Shown piece by piece: positions 6,439 to 17,269 of a stretch of DNA of 27,524 bases. The stretch covers positions 1 to 27,524 of the forward strand of contig DATDGI010000029.1 of NCBI GenBank assembly GCA_036522155.1. Direction: 5' to 3'. The position numbers and the translations under genes were made by a program. The notes beneath the pieces were generated by a model that was given only the letters and a program-made list of their open reading frames with translations, made no database searches and had not been told where the DNA came from. The stretch is from UBA9676 sp036522155. GTDB taxonomy: Bacteria; Actinomycetota; Actinomycetes; Streptosporangiales; Streptosporangiaceae. How positions within the stretch are numbered: position 1 is the first letter of the stretch; each line of letters begins with the position of its first letter.

Positions 6439-7023
6439 TCAGCTCGGGTTGGACTGGTACGGGGCGAAGAACCGGCGGAACACCCGGCTCAGCGCCATCA
6501 ATGCGGCCCGCAGGCCGAGCGAGAAGCCGCCGGCCGGGGTGGCACTGGCGGCCTGCGCGGCCGACTCGCCCCGCTCGGCCGCGCCGATCCGGGCCGCCAT
6601 GTTGGCCGCGAAGTCGCGCATGAGCACGGCCGTGACGTCGGAGATCATGCCCCGGCCGTACTGGGCGGCCGCGCCGGACACCTGCAGATCCTGGGTGACG
6701 CGGACCTTGGTGCCAGGGCCGCTCCGCTCCAGCGTGGCCGTCACGGTCATGCTGGCCTGGCCGCGGCCGCGCGCCTCGGCGCCGCTGGCGTGGATGACCT
6801 CCCGCTTGGCGGCCTCGTCCCGCTCGGTGATCTCGGCGGTGCCGGCGAAGTTCAGCTTGACCGGGCCCATCCGGACCGCGACCTGGCCCTGGTATTTGTT
6901 GTCTCCCAGCTCCTCGGTCAGCTCGGTGCCGGGCAGGCAGGCGGCCACCTGGGGGATGTCGTCGAAGAACTGCCACACCTTGTCGACGGGCGCGGCCACG
7001 TCGAAGTCACTTGTGATCAGCAT
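6439..7023 (-). CDS. coxG: CoxG, SRPBCC-family CODH membrane-recruitment protein
   Basis: CoxG is a START/SRPBCC-fold protein that recruits CODH to the cytoplasmic membrane; work in mycobacteria points to it carrying menaquinone to the enzyme. This 194-residue protein shows the family pattern: DFDVAAPVDKVWQFFDDIPQVAACLPG at the N-terminus, DNKYQGQVAVRMGPVKLNFAG, a central TATLERSGPGTKVRV strand pair, and GMISDVTAVLMRDFAANMAARI in the long C-terminal helix. A Ser/Ala/Gly linker then leads to a final amphipathic Arg-Phe helix (LRAALMALSRVFRRFFAPY), a likely membrane contact. The ATG at 7023 has AGGAGAG upstream; the gene overlaps the end of coxF by 17 bp. Only cluster 1 has a coxG, so cluster 2 may share it. 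Confidence 0.92.
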   Translation of the reverse strand: MLITSDFDVAAPVDKVWQFFDDIPQVAACLPGTELTEELGDNKYQGQVAVRMGPVKLNFAGTAEITERDEAAKREVIHASGAEARGRGQASMTVTATLERSGPGTKVRVTQDLQVSGAAAQYGRGMISDVTAVLMRDFAANMAARIGAAERGESAAQAASATPAGGFSLGLRAALMALSRVFRRFFAPYQSNPS

Positions 7024-7962
7024 GGGACTCTCTCCTGGAGTAGGCCGCCGGGTTCTTGGCGAACTCCTGGCGGCAGCCGGCCCGGCAGAAGTAGTAGGTG
7101 ACCCCGTCGTGCTCGAACGGGTAGCTGCCCGGGCCGGCGGTCACGGTCATCCCGCAGACCGGGTCGGTGGCCGTCTCCCGCGTCGTGGCCTGCCCCGGGG
7201 CGCCCGCGCCGAGCCCGCCGGAGGCCCGTAGCTGGACCAGCTCGGCCAGGATCGCGACCGCGATCTCCTTGTGCGAGGTGCGCCCCAGATCCAGCCCGGC
7301 CGGCGCCTTGACCCGGTCCAGCCGGTCCCGCGGCACCCCCCGGTCGGCCAGGTAGCCGAGCACCGCCGCGCCCCGCCGCTCCGAGGCCACCAGGCCGAGG
7401 TAGGCGGGCCCGGCCGCCACCGCCTGCTCGACCGCCTCCTCGTCGCCGTGGCCCTGGGTGGCGACCACGACCAGCGTCGCGGAGTCCACGGCCGCGGTGG
7501 CAAAGTCGGCACCATCCACCAGCGTGGCCCGCCAGCCCAGGTCGCGGGCTAGGGTGGCCAGGGTCTGCGCCATCGGCGAGCGCCCGACCACCACCAGCCG
7601 CGGCGACGGGTGCACCGGCTCGATGAAGACCTCCAGCGCGCCGTCGCTCTGGCAGGCGATGGGGACCACCGTCATCCCCTCCGGCACCGCCTCGCCGAAC
7701 TGCTCCCTGGTGCCCAGCAGCAGCAGCCGCGACTCGCCGTCGGCGATCACCTGCTGGGCCTCGCGGATGACCACCGGCTCGGCGCAGGCGCCGCCGATCC
7801 AGCCGTGCACCTGCCCGTCCGCGGTGATGATCGCCCGGCCGCCGAGCTGGCCCGAGGACGGGCCCTGCCGCCAGACGACGGTGGCCAGCGCGAACTGCTG
7901 CCCCTGGCGGGCCAGCTCGCTGGCCCGCTCCAGGACATCCCAGCCGTCCATGCCGCGTCCCA

Positions 7963-7963
<1 letters not shown>
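7007..7963 (-). CDS. coxF: CoxF, XdhC/CoxI-family protein with C-terminal YHS domain
   Basis: XdhC/CoxF proteins bind and hand over the molybdenum cofactor during maturation of xanthine-dehydrogenase-family enzymes. This 318-residue protein has the XdhC_CoxI domain (FALATVVWRQGPSSGQLGGRA, GWIGGACAEPVV) at about 15-100, a Rossmann-like XdhC_C domain from PRLVVVGRSPMAQTLA with THKEIAVAILAEL-type end (SHKEIAVAILAELVQL), an Ala/Gly linker, and a YHS domain at the C-terminus (DPVCGMTV, YYFCRAGCRQEF, with three Cys). YHS domains are metal-linked and common in copper proteins; CODH needs both Mo and Cu. The ATG at 7963 shares one base with the coxL1 stop (TGATG), so the longer upstream frame is rejected; an ATG at 7951 is an alternative. 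Confidence 0.9.
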
Positions 7964-10347
<2,384 letters not shown>

Positions 10348-10348
10348 G

Positions 10349-10927
<579 letters not shown>

Positions 10928-10928
10928 G

Positions 10929-11804
10929 TCAGGCCGCCCTTTCCGCGGGCTCGCTGCCTCGGCTCAGCAGCCGCGTCACGAAGGTGTGTACCATGTGCCG
11001 CTTGTACTCCGCGCTGCCACGGTGGTCGGTCCGCGGCTGGGCCGCCTGGGCGGCCAGTTCGGCGGCCTCCGCGATGCTCTCCGCGGTCAGCGGCTTGCCA
11101 GTCAGCGCGGCGGCCGCCGCCGTGGCCGCGATGGTCGTCCCGCCGACCCCGGTGAGCGCGATCCCGGCCCGGGCCACGTTGCCGCCGGAGGTCTCCAGGG
11201 CCACCGCCACCCCGACCGTCGCGAAGTCACCGACCCGGCGCTCCAGCTTGAGGTACCCGCCGGAGCGGGTGCCCTGAGCGGCCGGGATGACGGCCTCGAC
11301 CGCGATCTCGTCCGGCTGCAGCGTGTTCTCGAACGGGCCGGTGACGAAATCAGTCACCGCGATGGCCCGCCTGCCCGACGGCCCCTGCGCGATCACCGTG
11401 CCGCCCAGCGCCGTCACCACCGAGGCCCAGTCACCCTGCGGGTCGGCGTGGCACAGCGAGCCGACCAGGGTGCCCCGGTTACGGACGATCGGGTCGGCGA
11501 TCAGCGGCGCGGCCCCGGCCATGGTCGGCTGGCTGCTCCTGAGCAGGTGGGACCGCTCCAGGTCGACGTGCCGGCAGAGCGCACCGATCCGCAGCGTGCC
11601 GTCGGCGTCCGCCCGGTGGTAGGCCAGGCCGCCGATGTTGTTGATGTCCACGATCAGTTCCGGCGATGCGAAGCGCAGCTTCATCAGCGGGACCAGGCTC
11701 TGGCCGCCGGCCAGTACCTTCGCGTCGTCTCCGGCCTCGTGCAGGAGGCCGATCGCTTCGTCGAGTGATTGCGGAGCCTCGTAGCGGAACCGAGACGGAT
11801 ACAT
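10929..11804 (-). CDS. coxM: CoxM1, CODH medium FAD subunit
   Basis: CoxM binds FAD and delivers electrons towards the respiratory chain. The 291-residue protein has the two FAD pyrophosphate-binding motifs of the family: AGGQS at 32-36, continuing VPLMKLRFA, and TLVGS at 112-116 (usually TIGG) followed by LCHADPQGD. The C-terminal domain includes GYLKLERRVGDFATVGVAVAL and DHRGSAEYKRHM, typical of the CO_deh_flav_C fold. The ATG at 11804 is chosen for GGAGG five bases upstream. The gene is 63 bp downstream of the 83-residue gene, and that gap contains a strong hairpin. Confidence 0.95.
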   Translation of the reverse strand: MYPSRFRYEAPQSLDEAIGLLHEAGDDAKVLAGGQSLVPLMKLRFASPELIVDINNIGGLAYHRADADGTLRIGALCRHVDLERSHLLRSSQPTMAGAAPLIADPIVRNRGTLVGSLCHADPQGDWASVVTALGGTVIAQGPSGRRAIAVTDFVTGPFENTLQPDEIAVEAVIPAAQGTRSGGYLKLERRVGDFATVGVAVALETSGGNVARAGIALTGVGGTTIAATAAAAALTGKPLTAESIAEAAELAAQAAQPRTDHRGSAEYKRHMVHTFVTRLLSRGSEPAERAA

Positions 11805-11817
11805 ACGATCCTCCGAA

Positions 11818-11874
11818 GTCCTGAACCCGGGCATGACAGCCCGGGCCCGTGCGGCCGGGAAAGCGGGTCAGGAC
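11818..11874 (-). promoter_or_regulatory. Nested hairpin between the 83-aa gene and coxM1
   Basis: A perfect 7-bp inverted repeat, CCCGGGC at 11826-11832 and GCCCGGG at 11839-11845 with a 6-nt loop, sits inside a second, outer pairing: GTCCTGAACCC at 11818-11828 with GGGTCAGGAC at 11865-11874 (one bulge). The two pairings share CCC, so they may be alternatives rather than one structure. There is no T-run, so it is not a classical terminator. It covers the stop of the 83-residue gene and the leader just upstream of the coxM1 RBS. An attenuator, mRNA-processing site or stability element are all possible. Confidence 0.5.
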
Positions 11875-12119
11875 GGCTCGCGCGGCGGCCGCGCCGCGGG
11901 GTCGGGCACCGCCACCGGAAGGGACTCGTAATCCGGGTCGGGGCGCGGCTCCTGGTGCGGCGGCCATGGTCCAGGGACCGGCTGGCCGGCGATCTTGAGG
12001 TAGTCGATGAGCTCGGGCCAGGCCCACACGGTCGGGCTCTTCCCGGTCTTCGGCGCGTGCTCGATCAGCTCATACAGCCGCGGGTTGCCCTGGCTGTGGC
12101 CGTCGGATTCGATCCGCAT
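11868..12119 (-). CDS. Hypothetical protein, first gene of coxMSLFG operon 1
   Basis: An 83-residue soluble protein. The ATG at 12119 has AGGAG eight bases upstream, so the longer frame to 12161 is rejected. The N-terminal half (MRIESDGHSQGNPRLYELIEH) leads to KTGKSPTVWAWPELIDYLKIAGQ, which looks like a short folded helix pair with conserved-looking Trp residues; the second half is Pro-rich and acidic (GPWPPHQEPRPDPDYESLP) and likely disordered. I do not recognise the family. Its place between the probable operator and coxM1 makes it the leader gene of the CODH operon, so a regulatory or assembly role is possible but unproven. Confidence 0.75.
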   Translation of the reverse strand: MRIESDGHSQGNPRLYELIEHAPKTGKSPTVWAWPELIDYLKIAGQPVPGPWPPHQEPRPDPDYESLPVAVPDPAARPPREPS

Positions 12120-12157
12120 GGGCGCCGCTCCTGGTATCAGACGGCTCAAGGGCGCCG

Positions 12158-12179
12158 TCATGTGCCGTTTCCCACATGA
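12158..12179. promoter_or_regulatory. Candidate operator: TCATGTG-N8-CACATGA inverted repeat
   Basis: Two perfect 7-bp arms, TCATGTG at 12158-12164 and CACATGA at 12173-12179, with an 8-nt spacer. It begins 39 bp upstream of the first gene of cox operon 1, in the 149-bp gap after the LysR gene, a natural place for an activator or repressor site. A second smaller repeat, TAAGC-TGTT-GCTTA, lies at 12213-12226. Which protein binds is unknown; the adjacent LysR regulator is the obvious candidate. I could not identify a confident -35/-10 pair. Confidence 0.45.
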
Positions 12180-12268
12180 TCGCCGCGCCGCGCCAGCTCC
12201 GCAACCGCCGAATAAGCTGTTGCTTAAGTCGCGTTCGACCAGGGCTTTTACCGATGCGGGACGGGCTC

Positions 12269-13216
12269 TCAGCTCCAGATCGTCACGTACACCGGCGGCC
12301 GGAACCTGGACGGCGGCACCCCGGCCGCTGGCGACCGCATCAGGTGCATGGCCTCCGGCGTCCCCAGGAACCGCCGCAGCGCACTGGCGGCGGCACTGCG
12401 GTGCTGGCGCTCAAGCAGGCTGACGTGCCAGCAGGCGTCCATGGGCGCACCCGGCACATCCACCAGCGCCAGCTCACCGCGCCGCAGTTGCTGGGTGACC
12501 AGATGCTCCACCGCCGGGGCCACCCCAGTGCCATCGGCCGCCGCCGCCCAGGCCGCCGTCTGGTTCGGGAACACCCGAATCTGGTTCTCCGGTATCGCCA
12601 GCAGGCTGAGCAGCTGGCCGATGGCCATGCCCGGGTCGGTGCCGGACGGGTCCACCAGCCAGCGCCAGCTCCGCGGGTCGCCCGCCAGGCGGGCATGCCC
12701 GGCGCCCACCACCACCAGCCGGTAGCGGAAGATCGGCTCGGTCACCACGGCCAGCGCCGGATCCACGGTCACGCTGGGCCCGATGGCCACGTCAGCCAGC
12801 CGGTTGGCGACCAGCACCCCCATCTCCTTGGTCACCGCCACCCCGACCGAGACCTCCACCGAACTGGGGTAGCGCCGGGTGAACGCCTCGGTCAGCGGGC
12901 TGACCACGAACTCGGCGATCTCCGAGGTGGCGACCACCCGCAGCTGCTCGGGCGCCCCCTGCGCGGCCCGCACCGCGGCGTGCGCCTCCGCGCCCAGCAC
13001 CACGATCTGCGAGGCGGAGGTGAGCAGGCGGGAGCCGCCGGCGGTCAGGGTCATCCCGGCCGGCCCCCGGGTTACCAGCTGGTCACCCAGGTGCAGCCGC
13101 AGGGCCGACAGGGCCTGGGATACGGCGGACTCACTGACACCCAGCGCATTGGCGGCGGCTGTCACCGAGCCCAGGCGGGCAACCAGCACAAACGCGTTGA
13201 GCTGGGTGAGGGTCAT
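12269..13216 (-). CDS. LysR-family regulator, probably controlling the cox genes (CutR-like)
   Basis: A 315-residue LysR-type transcriptional regulator. The N-terminal winged helix-turn-helix is clear (MTLTQLNAFVLVARLGSV, TAAANALGVSESAVSQALSAL, LVTRGPAGMTLTAGG), and the rest is a periplasmic-binding-like effector domain (LRVVATSEIAEFVVSPLTEAF, VDVAIGP-like LADVAIGPSV). I chose the ATG at 13216 because the HTH starts right there; the frame extends to 13243 but adds only nine residues. It lies between the two CODH clusters: co-oriented with and upstream of operon 1, divergent from operon 2. In Mycobacterium a LysR regulator, CutR, next to the CODH genes is needed for their expression; equivalence here is inferred from position and family only. 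Confidence 0.93.
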   Translation of the reverse strand: MTLTQLNAFVLVARLGSVTAAANALGVSESAVSQALSALRLHLGDQLVTRGPAGMTLTAGGSRLLTSASQIVVLGAEAHAAVRAAQGAPEQLRVVATSEIAEFVVSPLTEAFTRRYPSSVEVSVGVAVTKEMGVLVANRLADVAIGPSVTVDPALAVVTEPIFRYRLVVVGAGHARLAGDPRSWRWLVDPSGTDPGMAIGQLLSLLAIPENQIRVFPNQTAAWAAAADGTGVAPAVEHLVTQQLRRGELALVDVPGAPMDACWHVSLLERQHRSAAASALRRFLGTPEAMHLMRSPAAGVPPSRFRPPVYVTIWS

Positions 13217-13237
13217 GGCAGTCTCATTATCGCCCAG

Positions 13238-13261
13238 GCACACGCCCGGCGGCGGGTGTGC
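13238..13261. promoter_or_regulatory. Candidate LysR operator: GCACAC-N12-GTGTGC
   Basis: An inverted repeat with 6-bp perfect arms and a 12-nt GC-rich spacer, in the 142-bp divergent gap between the LysR gene (start 13216) and coxM2 (start 13359). LysR regulators usually bind dyads in such divergent promoters and regulate their own gene. The arms differ from those of the 12158-12179 repeat, so they may not serve the same protein. Confidence 0.35.
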
Positions 13262-13358
13262 GTCCGGCGCTCCCGGCCGGTTGTGGCTACGGCGGCTGGG
13301 CCGGCAGGCTCGTTAGGTATCAATAGACTCGTGACCAGCGGCTGCGGGAGGGACGCGC

Positions 13359-14234
13359 ATGCAGGTGCCGGCGCACGTGGGTTACGAGAGAGCCGCCAGC
13401 GTGGACGACGCGCTCGCCCTGCTCGACCGGTACGGCCCAGGGGCGCGCATCCTGGCTGGCGGGCACAGTCTCATCCCGATGATGAAACTGCGGCTGGCGC
13501 AGCCAGAGATCCTGATCGACATCAACGGGCTGGCCGAGCTGGGCTATGTCACCGTGGCCGGCGGCGAACTGCGGATCGGGGCGCTGGCCCGGCACGCGCA
13601 GCTGCTCGATTCCGCCGTCGCGGGCGCGCATTTCGCGATCCTGCACGACGCCGAGAAGGTGATCGCCGACCCGGTCGTGCGCAGCTGGGGCACGGTCGGC
13701 GGCTCGCTGTGCCAGGCCGATCCGTCCGAGGACCTGTCGGCGGCGTTCGCCGCACTCAAGGCGGACATGGTGATCAGGCACCCGGGCGGCAGCCGGACGG
13801 TGTCCGCCAGGGAGTTCCACACCGGCCCGTACGAGACGGTGGTAGCGGCCGGCGAGATGCTCACCGAGATCCGGATCCCGATCCGGCCGGGTGGTGGCAG
13901 CGCGTACCAGAAGGTGGGCCGCCGGGTGGGGGACTGGCCGGTCGGCGCGGCCGGGGCGGCCGTGTGGCTGGATGGGGACACCATCGCCGGCGCCGGGATC
14001 GGGCTGACCGCGGTCGGCGCGCGGCAGTTCGCGGCGGCCGAGGCGGAGGAGTTCCTGCGCGGTGCGCCGGCCACCGAGGACAGCTTCGCCCGGGCCGGCC
14101 AGATCGCCGCCGAGCACTGCCGGCCGGTCAGCGACCAGCGCGGCCCGGCCGTCTACAAGCGGCACCTGGCCTGCGAACTCACCGTGCGGGCGCTGCGCCG
14201 GGCGGCGCGCCGGGCCCGCGGCGAGGGCGACTGA
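13359..14234 (+). CDS. coxM: CoxM2, second CODH medium FAD subunit
   Basis: A 291-residue FAD subunit of the second CODH, the same length as CoxM1 but clearly divergent. FAD motifs are AGGHS at 33-37 (IPMMKLRLA following) and TVGGS at 112-116 with LCQADPSED, where the usual His of the HADP segment is Gln. The C-terminal domain has KVGRRVGDWPVGAAGAAV and DQRGPAVYKRHLA. The start ATG has GGGAGGG seven bases upstream. A short AT-richer patch at about 13313-13329 (TTAGGTATCAATAG) could be part of its promoter. The stop is one base before coxS2, so the genes are co-transcribed. Confidence 0.95.
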   Translation: MQVPAHVGYERAASVDDALALLDRYGPGARILAGGHSLIPMMKLRLAQPEILIDINGLAELGYVTVAGGELRIGALARHAQLLDSAVAGAHFAILHDAEKVIADPVVRSWGTVGGSLCQADPSEDLSAAFAALKADMVIRHPGGSRTVSAREFHTGPYETVVAAGEMLTEIRIPIRPGGGSAYQKVGRRVGDWPVGAAGAAVWLDGDTIAGAGIGLTAVGARQFAAAEAEEFLRGAPATEDSFARAGQIAAEHCRPVSDQRGPAVYKRHLACELTVRALRRAARRARGEGD

Positions 14235-14235
14235 C

Positions 14236-14778
14236 ATGCAGATCACCATGATGGTCAACGGGGCGATCGTCACCCGTGATGTCGAGCCCCGGCTGCTGCT
14301 GATCCACTTCCTGCGCGACGACCTGGGGCTCACCGGATCGCACTGGGGCTGCGACACCTCCAACTGCGGTGCCTGCGTGGTCTGGCTGGACGAGACCCCG
14401 GTCAAGTCGTGCACGGTGCTCACGCCGATGGCGGACGGCCGGCGGGTGCTGACGGTCGAGGGGCTGGCCCGGAACGGCCAGCTCGATCCGGTGCAGGAGG
14501 GGTTCGCCGAGTGCCACGGGCTGCAGTGCGGGTTCTGCACCCCGGGCATGATGATGACCGCCAGGTGGCTGCTCGATCACAACCCCGACCCGTCGGCGGC
14601 CGAGATCCGGGAGGCGATCTCCGGCCAGGCGTGCCGGTGCACCGGCTACGAGAACATCGTCCGGTCCATCCGCTGGGCGGCCGAGCAGGAGGCGGCCGGG
14701 CGGGCGGATGGCGCGCCTCCGGGCGCGGGCGGGTCGCCGCCGGGGGCGGGCGGGGCCGCACCGGGGGCGGCCGGATGA
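14236..14778 (+). CDS. coxS: CoxS2, second CODH 2Fe-2S subunit
   Basis: A 180-residue iron-sulfur subunit. The first cluster motif is GCDTSNCGACVVWLDETPVKSC and the second is CGFCTPGMMM with CRCTGYENIVRS, so all eight Cys ligands are present. The true start is the ATG at 14236, one base after the coxM2 stop; the longer open frame is a shadow. Unlike CoxS1 there is no N-terminal extension, but the C-terminus carries a Gly/Pro/Ala tail made of three imperfect 7-residue repeats (APPGAGG, SPPGAGG, AAPGAAG), probably disordered. The stop overlaps the coxL2 start by four bases (ATGA). Confidence 0.95.
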   Translation: MQITMMVNGAIVTRDVEPRLLLIHFLRDDLGLTGSHWGCDTSNCGACVVWLDETPVKSCTVLTPMADGRRVLTVEGLARNGQLDPVQEGFAECHGLQCGFCTPGMMMTARWLLDHNPDPSAAEIREAISGQACRCTGYENIVRSIRWAAEQEAAGRADGAPPGAGGSPPGAGGAAPGAAG

Positions 14779-17150
14779 GCGGCGCGGCCGATCCGCGGCG
14801 GGATGGGTTCGGCTCTATCCGGCGCAAGGAAGACGCCCGGTTCATCCGCGGCAAGGGCACCTACGTGGACGACGTCCAGCTGCCCGGGATGCTGCACGGG
14901 GCCATCCTGCGCAGCCCGCTCGCGCACGCCCGGATCGTGTCGGTGGACACCGCCGCGGCCGAGGCCCACCCCAAGGTGGAGGCGGTGATCACCGGGCAGT
15001 CGCTGGCCGGGGCCGGGCTGGCCTGGATGCCGACGCTGTCCCAGGACGCGCAGGCGGTGCTGGCCACGGATAAGGTCCGGTTCCAGGGCCAGGAGGTCGC
15101 CTTCGTGGTGGCGCAGGACCGGTATTCGGCCCGGGACGCGCTGGAACTGATCCATGTCGAGTACGAGCCGCTGCCGTGCGTCATCGACGCCGGGCGGGCA
15201 CTCGAACCCGGCGTCCCGGTGATCAGGGACGACCTGCCCGGCAAGACCGACAACCACATCTTTGACTGGGAGGCCGGCGACAAGGCGGCCACCGACGCGG
15301 TGTTCGCCAGCGCGGACGTCGTGGTCAGCCAGGACATGCTGTATCCCCGGTCGCACCCGGCCCCGCTGGAGACCTGCGGCATGGTGGCGGACATGGACTC
15401 AGTCACCGGGCGGCTGACGGTCTGGTCCACGTCCCAGGCGCCGCACGCCCACCGCACCCTGTTCGCGCTGGTCGCGGGGCTGCCGGAGCACAAGATCCGG
15501 GTCGTCTCGCCGGACCTCGGCGGCGGGTTCGGCAACAAGGTGCCGATCTACCCCGGCTACATCTGCGCGATCGTCGGCTCCATGCGGACCGGGCGGCCGG
15601 TGAAATGGGTGGAGGACAGGTCGGAGAACCTGATGTCCACCTCGTTCGCCCGCGACTACCACATGCACGGCGAGATCGCGGCCACCGCCGACGGCCGGGT
15701 GCTTGGCGTGCGGGCCCGGGTGCTGGCCGACCACGGCTCGTTCAACGCGACCGCCCAGCCGACCAGATACCCGGCCGGGTTCTTCCACATCTTCACCGGC
15801 TCCTACGACCTGCGGGCCGCGCACTGCCAGGTGACCGCCGTGTACACGAACAAGGCCCCCGGCGGGGTGGCGTACTCCTGCTCGTTCCGCATCACCGAGG
15901 CGGTGTACCTGGTGGAGCGGATGATGGACCTGCTCGCTCGCGAGCTGGGCATGGATCCGGCCGAGTTGCGGATGAAGAACCTGTTGCGGCCCGAGCAGTT
16001 CCCCTACACCGGCCCGACCGGCTGGCAGTACGACTCCGGTGACTATCCGCGGGCGCTGGCGCTGGCGATGGACATCGCCGGCTATCCCGGGCTGCGGCGG
16101 GAGCAGGCGGAGAAGCGGGCCCGCGGTGAGTACATGGGGATCGGCATCAGCTTCTTCACCGAGGGGGTGGGCGCGGGGCCACGGTCTCACATGGACATCC
16201 TCGGACTGGGCATGGCCGACGGGGCCACCCTGCGGGTCCACCCGACCGGCACGGCGGTGCTCGGAGTGTCCTGCCAGACCCAGGGCCAGGGGCACGAGAC
16301 CACGTTCGCGCAGATCGTCGCGCACGAACTGGGCATGTCGCCGGACGACGTCGAGGTCGTGCACGGGGACACCGACCGGACCCCGTTCGGGCTGGGCACC
16401 TACGGGTCGCGGTCCACGCCGGTGTCCGGCGCGGCGGCGGTGATGGCCGCACGCAAGGTGCGGGAACGGGCCCGGATCGTGGCCGGGGCCATGCTGGAGG
16501 TGTCCCCGGACGACCTGGAGTGGGCGGACGGGCGGTGGCAGGTCCGCGGCGACCCCGGCCAGGGTGCGGGCATTGCCGAGATCGCGATGGCCGCGCACTC
16601 CAGCTTGGAACTGCCACCGGGAGTGGAAGGGCACCTGGACGCCGAGGCGGTCTACAACCCGCCGAACCTGACGTTCCCGTTTGGCGCCTACATCTGTGTC
16701 ACCGATGTCGACCCGGTCACCGGGCAGGTCAGCGTCCGCCGGTTCATCGCCGTGGACGACTGCGGGGTGCGGATCAACCCGATGATCGTCGAGGGCCAGG
16801 TGCACGGCGGGCTGGCGGACGGGATCGGCATGGCGCTGATGCAGGTCATCGCGTTCGACCTGGACGGGAACTGCCTCGGCGGGTCGTTCATGGACTACCT
16901 GCTGCCGACCTCGGTGGAGTGCCCGTCGTGGGAGCTCGGCCAGACCGTCACCCCGTCGCCGCACCACCCGATCGGGGCCAAGGGCATCGGGGAGTCGGCC
17001 ACCGTCGGCTCCCCGCCGGCCATCGTCAATTCGGTCCTCGACGCGCTGGCGCCGTTCGGGGTCCGGCACGCGGACATGCCACTGACCCCGGCGAACGTGT
17101 GGTCCGCCGTGCAGGGCAGGCCGCTGCGGACCGACCTGGCCATCCCGTGA
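14775..17150 (+). CDS. coxL: CoxL2, second form I Mo-CODH large subunit
   Basis: A 791-residue molybdenum subunit. Key parts: KEDARFIRGKGTYVDDV and LRSPLAHARI near the N-terminus, GGGFGNKVPIYPGY, the active-site loop AYSCSFR with Cys369, TQGQGHETTFAQIVAHELG, and PIGAKGIGE with catalytic Glu740. The loop fits the form I pattern AYxCSFR, with Ser in place of the Arg found in CoxL1 and in the characterised Oligotropha enzyme. The start ATG at 14775 overlaps coxS2; the upstream extension to 14409 is a shadow frame. A 119-bp gap to coxD2 contains a short GGTGC-GCAG-GCACC hairpin (17163-17176). Assignment to the aerobic CODH family is firm; CO as the physiological substrate is likely but less certain than for CoxL1. 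Confidence 0.95.
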   Translation: MSGAADPRRDGFGSIRRKEDARFIRGKGTYVDDVQLPGMLHGAILRSPLAHARIVSVDTAAAEAHPKVEAVITGQSLAGAGLAWMPTLSQDAQAVLATDKVRFQGQEVAFVVAQDRYSARDALELIHVEYEPLPCVIDAGRALEPGVPVIRDDLPGKTDNHIFDWEAGDKAATDAVFASADVVVSQDMLYPRSHPAPLETCGMVADMDSVTGRLTVWSTSQAPHAHRTLFALVAGLPEHKIRVVSPDLGGGFGNKVPIYPGYICAIVGSMRTGRPVKWVEDRSENLMSTSFARDYHMHGEIAATADGRVLGVRARVLADHGSFNATAQPTRYPAGFFHIFTGSYDLRAAHCQVTAVYTNKAPGGVAYSCSFRITEAVYLVERMMDLLARELGMDPAELRMKNLLRPEQFPYTGPTGWQYDSGDYPRALALAMDIAGYPGLRREQAEKRARGEYMGIGISFFTEGVGAGPRSHMDILGLGMADGATLRVHPTGTAVLGVSCQTQGQGHETTFAQIVAHELGMSPDDVEVVHGDTDRTPFGLGTYGSRSTPVSGAAAVMAARKVRERARIVAGAMLEVSPDDLEWADGRWQVRGDPGQGAGIAEIAMAAHSSLELPPGVEGHLDAEAVYNPPNLTFPFGAYICVTDVDPVTGQVSVRRFIAVDDCGVRINPMIVEGQVHGGLADGIGMALMQVIAFDLDGNCLGGSFMDYLLPTSVECPSWELGQTVTPSPHHPIGAKGIGESATVGSPPAIVNSVLDALAPFGVRHADMPLTPANVWSAVQGRPLRTDLAIP

Positions 17151-17269
17151 GCCGGATCCCCTGGTGCGCAGGCACCCCGGCGGCTGCCGCATGATAGGCG
17201 CATGTGGTGTTTCCCCTGTCCTGTGGAGGTGTGGGCGCTGATACCAGCCAGTCAGATGGGGTGCCGGGC

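Noticed and set aside
5963..7231. 422-codon plus-strand frame across coxG and membrane genes
   Set aside because: Antisense of coxG and the small membrane genes, which have RBSs, coupling and domain or membrane features.
13859..14260. Possibility that coxM2-coxS2 belong to a nicotine, xanthine or aldehyde dehydrogenase instead of CODH
   Set aside because: The linked CoxL2 has the form I AYxCSFR loop and coxD/coxE follow, which argues for CODH.
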